64,000 nucleotides of DNA from Acanthamoeba lenticulata (Eukaryota; Discosea; Longamoebia; Acanthamoebidae): the NCBI GenBank assembly GCA_002179805.1, contig NAVB01000608.1, positions 1-64,000 on the forward strand, given 5' to 3'. Shown here one piece after another: positions 11,833 to 23,443 of the stretch. The position numbers and the translations under genes were made by a program. The notes under the pieces were generated by a model, which was not told where the DNA came from, ran no database searches, and worked only from the letters and a program-made list of their open reading frames with translations. Each line of letters begins with the position of its first letter. The stretch's first letter is position 1.

Positions 11833-13745
11833 TTATACGTAGCGGTTGAGGAGCATCTCGTACTTCTCCTGCTTGGCCGAGACCTGCTTGGGCTCGCCCG
11901 TGGCGAGTGCCTCCTGCTCGAGGTCGGCCAGGGTGACCTGTCCGCCCATGATGCGCTGGCCCAGCTCGCCCTTCCACGACGCGTAGCGCTCGTCCTTCCA
12001 CGCCTGCATCGTGCCCTCCTCCTCGAGCCGCGCCGCCGCCAACAGGCCACGCGCGAACGTGTCCATGCCGGCGATGTGGCCGATGAAGAGGTCCTCGAGG
12101 TCGGTCGACTCGCGGCGGAGCTTGGCGTCAAAGTTGAGACCGCCAGGCTGAAGGCCCTTCTGACGGAGGATGACCTGCATGGCGAGAGTCGTCTGCTTGA
12201 CGTCCATGTTGAACTGGTCCGTGTCCCAGCCGAGCAGGGCGTCGCCCGTGTTGGCGTCGATGCTGCCGAGGAAGCCAAAGGCCGACGCGTAGGTGAGCTC
12301 GTGCTCGAACGTGTGACCAGCCAGCGTGCAGTGGTTGGCCTCGATGTTGAGCTTGTAGTCCTGTTTTCATGCCATGCATTCGGCGCCAGTTCAGTTTCGT
12401 GCAGCTCTTGAACGACGCGGTATTCATCAGTAATGGCCAGATAAAGGGGACGCACCTTGTCGAGGTTGTAGGACTTGAGGAAAGCGACCACGGCAGCCGA
12501 GTCAAAGTCGTACTGGTGCTTCGTCGGCTCTGCGGGCGCAGTCAAGTTCTCAGTCTGAGAACTGGAACGCATCGTTATGGCAGGATGGGGCGAGAGGTAC
12601 CCCTGGGCTTGGGCTCGATGAGCAGCTGGGCGTTGAAGCCGATCTGCTTCTTGTAGTCCTGTGCAGAAAGAACCGTCGCAAACGGTCGTGTCAGTTGGTG
12701 GTCATGAGGACGCTGGATTCCAGAGAGGGGTCGTACAGCGGCGAGCTGGAGGAAGCGGGCAAAGTGGTCGAGCTCGCCCTTCATGTCGGTGTTGAGGAGG
12801 GTCTGGTAGCCCTCGCGGCCGCCCCAGAAGACGTAGTTCTCAGCACCAAGCTCCTTGCTGATGTCCATGCACTTCTTCACCTGCGCCGCCGCGTAGGCAA
12901 ACACCTGGGCGTCTGTACAGGTCCGAATACCAGTCGAGGAGAGAACAACAAAACCGTTCAGACCGGGGTCAGGAGCGATGACGATGGCGAGCATTAGGTA
13001 AAGGGTTGAAGGGGATTACCGGGGTTGGTCGAAGCGCCGTTCATGTAGCGCGGGTTGGAGAACAGGTTGGCAGTGCCCCAAAGCAGCTTGATGCCGGTCT
13101 CGCTCATGCGCTTCTTGATGTGGGCGACGACGACGTCGAGGTTCTTGTTGGTCTCCTCGAGCGTGGCACCCTCCGGAGCGATGTCCCTGGGAGGAGGTTT
13201 GTGGCTTGTGAGCAAGCAAACGATGCGAAGAGGTGAAAGGGAAAAGAGGAACCTGTCGTGGAAGCAGAAATACTCCACGCCGAGCTTCTGGAGGAACTCA
13301 AAGTTGACGTCAACCAGCTTGAGGTAGAAGTCAAGCGAGTTGGTGCCGTCATCCCTAATAAAGTTGACTTGAGTAAGAATCTCAATTGAAAGATCCACAG
13401 ATGACCGATTTTGATGAAGGGAAAGAGGAATAAGAACCAAGGGCGCTGGTAGGTGCCGGGGCCGAACATGTCGGCGCCCATGCCACGCCAGGTGTGCCAG
13501 TAGCACACGCTGAAGCGCAGCCAGTCCTTCATGGGGCGACCAGCCACCACCTGGTCAGGGCGGTAGTACTTGAAGGCCAGAGGGTTGATTGAGTCAGGTC
13601 CTGTTTGGCGTTCCCACAGCGAACCGTGAGTGAAGCTACAGAGATGTTGGCATCCAGCTATCAATCAATCAAACTCGAGCAGTGGTAGCGGCGATCTCGC
13701 ACCCTCATAACCAATCTTGGAGATACCCTTGAAATACTCAGTCAT
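11833..13745 (-). CDS. xylA: xylose isomerase (EC 5.3.1.5)
   Basis: The enzyme interconverts D-xylose and D-xylulose (and glucose/fructose) using two divalent metals. The protein starts [15 protein letters not shown], then carries [13 protein letters not shown], the [13 protein letters not shown] loop, [17 protein letters not shown] with the catalytic His, [27 protein letters not shown] (signature region), [18 protein letters not shown] with a metal-binding Glu, [17 protein letters not shown], and LGWDTDQF. All expected metal and sugar ligands appear to be present. It resembles the long class II enzymes of Bacteroidetes and anaerobic fungi. Five to six short introns show that it is a resident eukaryotic gene. 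Free-living amoebae could use it on plant or algal pentose; a transferred origin is plausible but unproven. Confidence 0.93.
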
Positions 13746-13929
13746 GTTCGCTCAAGTCCTGCGGTCAAGCTTCCTTCCTGTCGCGAACAGAAGGAGAAAT
13801 ACTGCGACGAACCCACACCATCGGCAGGCCGTTGTGCCTCATGCCTCGCATACCTCTCCTTTTCTGGTTTTATTGTCGCCAACAAAACACAAAATCGAAA
13901 CGTTTGGCAAATCGTTTCAGGAGTTCAGC

Positions 13930-14928
13930 TCAGTCCTTCTTGACGCGACGGGCTGGGCCGGTGCAGAGCCGGCCCATCACGAAGCCGACGAAGAGACCAA
14001 GCACGGTGCCCACGGCGAAGATGGCAGCCACCGCGAGCTGCTCATAATCATCAACGAAAACGGACAAAGCGTAAGAGGAAAAGACAATCGAAATTGTAAA
14101 CTTGCGGTCTCGTGTACCTTCTTGGTGTTGGCCAAGTACTGCACGTCCTCGTTGAGCATCTCCATGAGCACGTCCCTACGCAACGTATCGTGAGCTCAAA
14201 ACAAGGAGGCGCAAGAGGGGCGATGGAGGTTGTACATGGAAGTGATGGGCGCCGGAATGGGCTTGGCAACAGCCTTCTCATGCGCGGAGAGCACGAACTC
14301 CTTGAGGTCCTCCAGCGAGCGGCCACCGGTGTAGGTGTACATCTTTCCGAGCTTGAAGCTGACGTGAGGCGAGGGACATGAGATGCGTGTCAGTCCTGAG
14401 CAACACACTCGTCTGGCAGCAAGGAGTTGTACAAGAGGATAGTAGGGAAGCCCTTGATGCTGAAGCGCTTCTTCAGGAGCGGGTTCTGCGTGGCGTCGAC
14501 CTACAAGCAGATTGCAGGCGTTGAGCACTCTTGTGGCGGCGATCTGTGGAAGAGAAAGAGGAGGCAAACGAACCTTGGCCACAGGGATGGAGCCCTTGAG
14601 CTCAGTGGCGAGGGCCTCGTAGGTCGGGCCCAGCGCCTTGCAGTGGCCGCACCACGGGGCATAGCTGGACAAATGGATAAATTAAAGTTGGATCAAACGC
14701 ATTTCGCACAATGCTTCACAATTTGACTCGATCTAAGGCGCTATGTGCTGCAGTGGCATCGTACAATTCAACGAGCCAGTGTCCTGTGGTTGATCCGGTC
14801 GTGGCTTGGGTCAGATGCTCAAAGTTCTCATCGTTGAGCTCGACCACGTCGCTCGTGGCGGCCGCCATGCCACACAATGCCACAAGCACCACCAGAAGGC
14901 CTACGAACCACCCTCGCTGCGTCATCAT
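13930..14928 (-). CDS. TMX-type thioredoxin/PDI membrane protein
   Basis: This is an ER thiol oxidoreductase. The start (two ATGs, the first taken) gives a signal peptide, [19 protein letters not shown], followed by [14 protein letters not shown], typical of the first strand of a thioredoxin domain. The active site is [18 protein letters not shown], followed by GFPTILLY with the cis-proline. A linker follows ([19 protein letters not shown]). A single membrane helix near the end ([20 protein letters not shown]) is followed by a basic cytosolic tail ending RRVKKD, which resembles an arginine/lysine ER-retrieval signal. The layout matches TMX3/PDI-related membrane proteins. Introns split the domain in several places, one just before the CGHC exon. 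Confidence 0.85.
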
Positions 14929-15028
14929 CTTTCGTTCAACTCTTTGTGGTGTCACAAAACAAACAAGGAACGCTGACGTCACGCAACCAACAAAAAAAGG
15001 GTCGTGATGTTGTGTGTGCCAAGGGAGG

Positions 15029-18000
15029 TCATGTTTGGCTCTTAAATACAGCAAAGACGCGTTTGACGGCGGCCACCTGGTTGAGCGAGGCAGCCAGTCG
15101 CTTCTTGATGGACGCCACGATGAGGATGTTGATCAACTCCTGCACCATCACCACCACAAGTCCACACAGTCAGCCTGAAGGCACCAGATGATTGAGGAAC
15201 AGGGAAGAAGGGAGGACCTTGACTTGCTTGTTGAGCTCCACCAGCGTTTGCTCGACTTGGCCGTGGTCCGGGCCCGACCGGTTCGACCGCACGGACGAGA
15301 TGATCTTGAGCTGCGTCGATCTGTGCTCGGCGCCGCGATTGTGAGTCGCCACACGTGCGCGAGAAGAGAAGAAAAGATAAGATGAAGGCACGCACTTGTC
15401 GCGGAGGACGCCAGCGGCTTGGGTGAGCTGCGCGCGGAGCTTGGGGTCGGTCGACTTGTGGTTGATTTCATGTCGAATGCCGTCGAGCAGGCCCTGCGTG
15501 CGCTCCATGATCTCCTTGGCCAGCGCCGATTTGTCGGCTGACGCGGCGGTCGCAGGATCGCGCAGCGTGGCCAGCACGTGCTCCACCTTCTCCTCTGTCT
15601 TCTGCGCGAGACCGATCACGTTGTTTCGCTGCTTGTTCTTCGTGCCGTTGGCCACGGGCTCCGCGGCCTCGCTTGGTGGTCGCACACCAGCAGCAGGCGC
15701 GGCCGCATTGGCCTTAGGCTGCTCCTGCTCGGCCTTGGTGGTCTCGCTTGCGCTTGGCTGCGCCGGGATGGCCTGGACCTCGCCCGGCGCCTCCTGCTTC
15801 TCGGCCTCCGACGCTGATGGCGTCGTCTCGACCGCGGGCTCGCTGACGACTGCTGGCGCCGAGGGAGTCGATTGAGTTGCCGTAGCAACAGTGGTGGTCA
15901 GGTCTGAAAGCGAGGAAGACAAGGAAGATGGCGCCGAGTCGACGTTGTCCTCCTCGTCCTGATCCTTGTGCAGCGCCGTGAGTGTATCCAGTGCTGTGCG
16001 CAACTGCTCCTGCCTGCAGGCAATGCGTCAGGGCAGATGCTCAAGAGAACGAAAACGAACGCGAAAGAAGGAAAATGAAAGCAAAGACTAGAGAACGAAA
16101 GCGACAAAAAACGAAATATGCACCGTTGCGGCGAAGGCGAGAGAGGAAGAGAAAGGGAGATCATCTTCTCGAATCGCTTGCCCATTTGCTTCTGAGAGCC
16201 CATGAGCTGCTCCTGGATGACGATATTCTTGGGATTCCGTGTGGCCTCTTCGGCGAATCGGGCCACCTTAGTGCTCCACTCCCGGAGGTCGTTGATGGCG
16301 GCCAGGGCCTCGCTCTTTCGTTGGTTCCACACCACGTAGCCGCCCTCGTCCCTTGGGGACACCGCGCCGTTTGATTCGCTTTCGTGCTTTTGGATCATGG
16401 CCTCAACCTCGGCCGTGAGGAAATTGACCATGTCGAGCTCCTCGCGCGCCGCTGTGATCAACTCCTTGGTCGCCGACGTCCCCATCATCGTCGCGATTGA
16501 CGCCGATCGGCTGTGCAGCGCTGCGAGCTCTTCTTCTTCCTGCCGCGCGGTCGCTTCTTCCTTCTCTCTCCGTTCGCGATCCTCGCGTTCTCGTTCGCGC
16601 TCTCTTTCGTTTTCCTTCGCTCTTTCCTGATCGAGCTGGACGGCCTCGAGTTGCCGTCGCAGCTCCTCGGCCTCGCGCTCGCGCGCGGCCTTCTCCTCGA
16701 CCAGAGCCGCGAGCCGGGCCTCCCACTCTGCCCGTTCACGCGCGGCCTGCTCGGTGCGCGCCTGCTCGGAGGCCTCGGTCTCGTGCTCGTGCTGGGCCTT
16801 CCACGCCCGCAGGGCCTCGACCTCCTGCTCGCGCTCCTGCAGCGCACGGTGGAGGGCGTCGACCTCGCTGTGTCGCTTGCGGTCGTCACTCACGCGCTGC
16901 TCGAGCTCGAGCTTGGTCTGGCCCAGGCCGTCCCGGAGCTGCTGAGTGGCGGCGAGGACCTCCTTGAGCTCCTTGTCCTTCTGGGCGGCCTCGGCCTTGA
17001 TCTGCTTGTAACGCTCACGCTCGCGCTGCAGCTGCTTCACGCGGCCTTCGAGCTCCTGCACCCGCTTTTCGTGCTCAGCGGCCTCGCGGGCCTGCGCCTC
17101 GCGCGCGGCTGTCAGCTCCTGACCTCGTCGTTCGGCCTCCTTGTTGAGTTCAGCCAGCCGGGCCTTGAGCTTGGCAGCGGCCCCGCGCTCACGCTCGCGC
17201 TCCCCGTCAAGCTGGGCGAGCTGCTCCTCGAGCCGCTTGGCCTCTTCCTCGCGGAAGGCGAGCTCCTCCTCGAGCTCCTCGGTCTTTTCTCGCATCTTGC
17301 GCTCAAGCTCTTGCATAAAGAAGGCCTTCTCGGCCTCGGCTTCGGCCTCGCGCTGGCGGCGCTCCTCGTCCTTGTCCTGGAGGTCCTTGAGAATAATCTC
17401 CTTGCTCTCGAGCGAGCTCTTGAGGAGCTCGATCTCGGCCACGCTCTCCTGCAGCTTCTCCTCGGCCTCGAGCCGCGTGCGCTCGCGCTCGTCGGCCTCG
17501 CGGCTGGCGTCGCGCTTCTCGCGCAGGAGCCGCTTGATCTCGGCGTCCTTGTTGGCCAGCCGCACCCGGAGCTCCTCGACCTCGCGCCGCCGATCACTCA
17601 CCTCCTCTTCGCTCATAAACGGCGACGCGGCGCCGCCCAGCCGCATCGGCGACCCAACGGCCCCCGGCGAGCCCGCCACCAGTGGCGAACCCGCGACCGA
17701 CGCCACGAAGGGCGACATCGGAGTGCCCAGCAGGGAGTCGCCGTTGGCGGCCGCCCTCAGGAGGGAGGTGGGCGAGCCGGGCGTGTTGCCCGTGGACGGC
17801 GAGAGCGACGAGTACTTGGCCATCATCATGCTGAGTCGCTTCTGCTTCTCGAGCTCGCGCTTGCGCGAGAAGGAGCTGATCTTGAGCTTCTCTTCGAATT
17901 CCTTCATGCCGCGCTCCACCTCTTCCTCGTCTACCGCCGCCGTCGATGACGACGACGCGTCCGCGCTGCTCTCGCTTTCATCATCGTCGTCCTCGAAGGT

Positions 18001-18216
18001 GCCCAGCTTGAACTCGGGCACTTCCTTCACTGTGGTAGCGACGACAACAACATCACACGTCAGGACAGAGAGCGACTAAAGTGCTGGAAGAAGGTGGTGC
18101 ATACGGTCGCCAAAGCTGGAGGCGGAGAGGTCAGTCAACTCGGCAGCCGCGGAGGCGACGAGGGCTGCGTCCTCGTCGTCATCTTTGTTTATGTAGGGAA
18201 GTGGCAGCCCCTCCAT
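15029..18216 (-). CDS. long coiled-coil protein, unknown family
   Basis: The first coding exon begins EGLPLPYINKDDDEDAAL and joins through a GTATGC intron to KEVPEFKLGTFEDDD. After an acidic/Ser stretch come a basic helix (FSRKRELEKQKRLS) and a small Gly/Pro/Ser region. Then follows about 350 residues of uninterrupted Glu/Lys/Arg/Leu coiled coil (roughly 16,500-17,600). Beyond this are a helical globular part (SATKELITAAREELDMVNFL, GGYVVWNQRKSEALAAINDL), a Pro/Ala/Ser/Glu linker and a helical C-terminus (ELINILIVASIKKRLAASL) ending FKSQT. The alternating A-rich helices of the tail recall talin-like bundles, but the family is not recognised. It is divergently arranged with the RhoGEF. Confidence 0.75.
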
Positions 18217-18238
18217 GCTCCTTTCCCACGTACGGCTT

Positions 18239-18395
18239 CTGCAACAGAAGTTGGCGATAAATCATATGACCACCCACGAGTGCAGGCGACGAGCAGCCCA
18301 TATGATGGGAGGCAAGGGGCAAAATGTAGAATTGAAAATGGTAGAAAAAAATGCCCAATTAATGAAAAATAGGTAACTCGTGGGACAAAGCTTAC
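18239..18395 (-). other. probable 5' UTR intron of the coiled-coil gene
   Basis: On the minus strand CTCAAG|GTAAGC is a strong donor at 18395 and TTCTGTTGCAG a strong acceptor at 18239. They lie 23 bases upstream of the start codon at 18216. No ATG lies in the exon immediately upstream, so the intron would be in the leader. Confidence 0.5.
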
Positions 18396-18890
18396 CTTGA
18401 GGTGCGGCGCAGTGAAGGAGATCAGTTGGACCAAATGATGCAGAAACGATGAAATGCAAGGCAATGCAATCCACTGCAACGTCGCCCAGGACCACCGACT
18501 CCGTCCACCAAGGCAGGAAACAGCAAGAACGTGAAGGAAAATCACAGAGAAAGGCTGAAAGCGCAAATATTTCTTGCAACCAATCAGGTATCAGACAAGA
18601 TGTCGTCAAGGCTTGCTCGCGGGGAGATCTCAGTGCCAGGCGAGGCACGACAACCGGTTATCATCGTGGGCGCCAAGAAACGAAGAAAAACCAAGGGAGG
18701 ACTTGGGCCACTTGTTGTCGTTGTGGTGTACATACAACCCCTGGACGAGTGCCCTCGTACTTCGCTTCCCTTTTTGTCTTTTTTTTTTTTTCGTTTTCGT
18801 TCTTTTTCCCCCTCCATCTTCTGGGAGCGACGGCCGGCTGAGCTCCTTCTGCCAGTGCAGAGACCACAGCGGGGCATTTGAGAGAAGACG
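18396..18890. promoter_or_regulatory. divergent intergenic region
   Basis: The region between the coiled-coil gene leader (minus) and the RhoGEF start (plus) has no convincing coding frame. It holds pyrimidine runs near 18778-18810 on the plus strand. Promoters and leader exons of both genes must lie here. Confidence 0.45.
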
Positions 18891-21800
18891 ATGGCCACCA
18901 CACGGAATGAAACCGGGATGGCCACCTTGCGGCGGCCTGGCGCTTCAGACGCTGGCGACCAGTCGCCCAAGTACCTTGCCCCCGCCCCTCTCAATAAGTG
19001 AAGAACAAGAAAGCGGCGGACATGCGCGCGATAGCGGCAAAGCTAAGCGTGTTGTGAGGGTGATGCATTCTTATCGTTCTTTCTGTGCGTCCACGAACTT
19101 ACGTCCACACTTGTCAGGCCGGGGTCGGTGAAGCCGCGCGTCTCGCGACCAGCCAAGCCCCTCCCGGGACTCCCGCCCACACCCACCACCGACTCAGCTG
19201 CCGCGGCCCTGGCCACCCCGACCTCGCCGCGAGTACCCGACGAGTCTGCGAGCGCCACAGGAAATGGCACCGCGCCCCCATCGAGCAATGGCTCGTCAGC
19301 GCCGTCGACAGACTCGCCATCTTCGATCACCACGACCACCGAACAACCGCAAGCCGGTGATGCCGCGACATCGGCGGCTAGTGAAACAGCCACGCCTGAG
19401 GCCTCGCCTGCGCGCCCGCTCGTGCCCGCGCGCACGCCGCCTGCGCCCGCGGCCAGGAAGCCGCCGGTGCCAGCGCGTCGGCCAGCCTCTCAGGCCGTGC
19501 CCACCTCGCCCACTCCCGCACGGCTCGATTCCTCCTCGTCGTTGATCTCCACCACAGCTACGAGCAGTCCCGCGGTGGAACCGGCCTTGCCGAGCAGCCC
19601 ATTGACCACCGCTTCGCCGTCATCGCCGTCGTTGCCGTCGCTTAAGACGACGCCCTCGTCGCCCGCGTCATCAGGCGACGCCATACCCACAGCGGCGGCG
19701 GCGGCGGACAAGCCGGTCGACTCGCCGCGCCAGTCAACGACCTCGGCCGAGTCCCTGGCCTCGCCGCGCTCCCGAACCTCGCCGTCGACCCTGGGCTCGA
19801 CCATCGCATCGTCGTCCTCGTCGCTGCTCTCCGTGTTCTCGTCTTCGGGCTCGGCCTCGCCGATCGACGATCTCGAGAAGCGGCTGCGCAAGGTCAAGGA
19901 AAAGAAGGAAAAGCTCCTCCGCGAGTTGAGGCGACTCGAGGAAGAGGAACGTGAGCTCGAGGACAAGCTGCGCGAGGCGCGCGAGGACGAGACCAGCGGC
20001 AGCGGCGGCCGCAGCAAGCGTGGTGGGTCGTCGCGGCGCGGTTCGCAGATCGTGCGGGGTGACGGCAGCCCGGCCTCGCCCCCGGCGACCTCGCTGAGCT
20101 CGTCGGCGTCGCTTACGCTGCCCCCGAGCCCCGGAAGCGGCGGCGGCTCGTCAACGTCGTCCCCGTCGCTGGGCTCGTCGAGCTCGGGCGTCGGGAGCGC
20201 CGTGGCCAACTCGTCGGCCGCCACGCTGCACCGGCGGGTGGGCAGCCTCGTGCAGGGCATCAAGGCCACCAAGGCCAAGAAGGACAAAAAGAGCGGTTCC
20301 GTCATCATCGGGGACCTCAAGGCCGCGGCCGAGAAGGAGGCCGCCGGCTCGTCCTCGGCGCCATCCACGCCCTCGGCCTCGGAGCTCCGCGCGCCTCGTC
20401 AGTTCTACTGCACGGTACGCTGCCGACGCTGGGCTCGTCTGCCAAATCGTCATTCCTAACATTCCTCTTTATCTTTTGTCGAATCGTGTCGACACAGCGC
20501 GCCGGGAGTGTGTCGTTCGAGGTGGGCTCGTCGTGGGACGTGTCCGCTACTCCTCCCGTCAAGAAGTACGCGCGCGAGGTGCGGCGCAAGAAGACGATGC
20601 TCTACATCGACCCGACGGGCCTCCAGGTCATGGTGCCCGAGGAAAAGACAGCCAAGTTCCCGCTGGCCGATATCAAGCACGTCGGCTACAGCTTGCGGCA
20701 GTTCTTCATGATCGTCATCAAGCCGCGGCGCCGCACCGGAGAACTCTACGAGTTCAAGACCAAAGAGGTCCGCCGTGCGCCGTGTGCCCCGTTTTTGTCG
20801 ACTCGCCCGCTGTGGCTCATGCTTGGCATTCCATACAGGGCCAGGACATCTTCGAGTGGGTTGTCGCCCTCAAGCAGGAGGAAAAGCGGCAGCGAGAGGC
20901 CGAGAAAGACGCCGGCCAGCCTACCGAGGTCGCGCCGGCCGACGGTACAGCCGCTGCCCCGACTGAGCCTGCCGCTGAGTCCGAACCCGCGGCGGCCAGC
21001 GATGCACCGTCGCCGTCGGCCGCCGAGGTGCCGAGCTTGTCTCCCGAGGTACGTCGCCCCGGCTCAACGCTTCGCACGCGGCTGGTGCTCAAATTCGGCC
21101 GGCGCTCGTACAGGTCGCCGCGGCCTCGGCCGAGAGCCAGTCGCCATCACCGATGGATCGGAGCGATCTCGTCCGGTACGGGCCCGGCCTGCGGACTGGG
21201 CTCGAGTCTTGGGAATCTGAATCTGACTTGAACTGGACTCGGGCCTGGGCCTGATGTGGGTCGTCCACACAGATGGTCGGTGGCATTCATCGCGCCGATC
21301 AACCTGGACGAGCCCCTCGCCGCCGGGGACCTCGCCGAGGTCGAGAGCGAGGACTCGCCGGCCGCCCTCTCGGACCAGACCGACAACGACGACGGCACAG
21401 CCTCCAACAGCGGCTCCGCGATCTACCGGGCCGAGTCCGGTACGGCCGCTGCTGTTGCGCTGGAGCTGTTTGTGTCAATCGGGATTGACGCAAGCCGCCG
21501 CGGTTGTCGTGGCCCGGGGCCACAAGCAGGCTGCTCGGACGTCGAGATTTCGTCGCCGCAGCAGGTGAGGTCGCCGTCGGTGCCGCAGCGAAAAGTGGAC
21601 ATCTACCGGGAGACGCTGCTCGAGCTGCTCGCCACGGAGCGCAACTACAACGTGGACCTGGACCTCCTGGTCGAGCTGTGGATGGCCAAGCTGAAGGAGT
21701 CCCGGCTTGTCGAGCCCGCCGACATGTCTGCCATCTTCTCCAACATCGAGCAGATCCGCAACCTCAACAAGGTTTCTTTCCTATTTTTTTTTTGTCATAA

Positions 21801-23320
21801 TTTATTCTAGTTTAATTTAATTCACGATTTTCTCTGCAGGTGTTGTGTTCGTCGTTGGAGGGACTTGACGCACTGCCCGTGGAATCTATCAACGTTGGCG
21901 AACGATTTCAAAACTTTGTACAAACCAATCAAGCAACCCATCGTTTTCGCTCTTCTTCGTTCTTTGCTGACGGCCAAGCGGCGGGGGGGGGGGGAGCGCA
22001 GATCGCGTACCTCAAGCTGTATACGCAATACTGCTCCAACTACGACGTCGCGCTGACCCGACTCACCAGCCTCAAGGAGGCCAAGTGGGAGGTGCGGAGC
22101 TTTGGAGTCGCGCCCGGGCTGGGTGCCCAGTGCCGATTGGCTGACGCATAACGGGGCGGGGGGCATGGGCATGGCGCAGCTGCCGCCGTTCCTGGAGTCG
22201 ATCCAGTCGCGCAAGGAATGCAAGAACCTGGACTTGGAGGCGTACCTGATCAAGCCCATGCAACGGCTCACCAAGTACCCGCTGCTCATCCAGGCCCTCC
22301 TCAAGCACACGCCGCCGACCCACCCGGACTATGACAACCTGGCGCGGTGCTACGACGACGTCCAGAAGGTCGTGCAGACCGTCAACGAAAACGTGCGTGG
22401 GCTCCCTCCTCTCTTGCGTGCGTTGGCAAAAGCTCACAAAAAAAAAATCAAATCAAAACAAAACAAAAAAAAAAAAACAAAACAAATTAAAACAGAAACG
22501 CAAGAATGAGAACTTGACGAAGCTGGTGCAAATCCAGCAGCAGTTCCTCGAGCCGGGCCTCAAGTTGGTGGAGGCCACCCGCAAGTTCCTGCGTGAGGGC
22601 ACCTTCCCGCGCGTCACTCTCGGCGCCACCGTCATCAAGGTCTTCCTTCCTTCCTTCCTCGCTTTCGCTTTCACTTTCGTTCTTTGCTGGTCCGAATCTC
22701 ACCGGTTGCGACGACGACTACGACGACGACGACGACGATAATGATGACCAGAACTGCACGGTGCTGCTTTTCAACGACATCGTGGTGCTTGCGGTGAAGA
22801 AAAAGAACAAGTACCAGGCCAAGAGCGGCAAGATCACCCTCCGCGGGAGCTACGTGTGGGAGGACCGCGCCGGTTCGCCCATCTGCCTTCTTCTATGCTG
22901 CTGCAGCCTTTTTCATCCACAAGGCCGGAGGACTGATCACGTGTGTGCGTCTTTGGTTTCACAGTGAAGAACGGCTTCACGGTGGTGGGTCGCGAGGCGG
23001 CGGACAAACTGACGGTCGAGGCCGCCACCGAGCAGGAGAAGGTCCGCCGCCCCTTCCTCTTCTTCTTGTTGGGGCCTCTTGGAGCGGTCAGCTCATCATG
23101 CAAGTGTGCGTGTCGGCGCTCGGCCAGACGTTGTGGATGGACGAGGTGTCGCAAGCGCTGGTGCACCTGCCCCACAACTCGCTCATCGGCGGGTCCTCGA
23201 GTCCCGCCATGGCCGGTACGTGCCTACCGTGGCGCGCCCGTCCTCCAACTCGGCCTGCAACGCTCAGCATGTGCTTGTTTGTTGTCGTCTGCAGAAAAAT
23301 TCGTTCGCCAGGCCGACTGA
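18891..23320 (+). CDS. RhoGEF with PTB-like, DH and PH domains
   Basis: RhoGEFs load GTP onto Rho/Rac GTPases and drive actin remodelling. A short first exon (from the ATG at 18891) splices (GTACCT...TTGTCAG) into a long Pro/Ser/Thr-rich region with SH3-ligand-like prolines (PARKPPVPARRP) and a short coiled coil (RLRKVKEKKEKLLRELRRLE). Next comes a PTB/PH-like fold: VSFEVGSSWDVS, KKTMLYIDPTGLQVMVPEEK, ADIKHVGYSLRQFFMIVI and QDIFEWVVALKQEEK. The DH domain begins YRETLLELLATERNYNVDLD and contains LEAYLIKPMQRLTKYPLLIQ, the canonical conserved helix. A PH domain follows (CTVLLFNDIVVLAVKKKNKY; VKNGFTVVGREA; LWMDEVSQAL). It ends EKFVRQAD. More than ten introns are present, one A-rich near 22,438-22,498. 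Confidence 0.88.
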
Positions 23321-23443
23321 GGCCTTGATCCTTCCTTCGACCGATGTTGGGCGTGTGTGTTGTACTACTTGCGAGCCTCTTCTTTTTTTGTAAAAGTACA
23401 AACAATTATTTGTCACTTTTGTTTTTATTTTTATTTTTTACGC

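Noticed and set aside
16513..17949. Plus-strand frame of 478 residues within the minus-strand coiled-coil gene
   Set aside because: It is a Leu-rich shadow of the Glu/Arg/Lys-rich sense frame, with no start context or domain.
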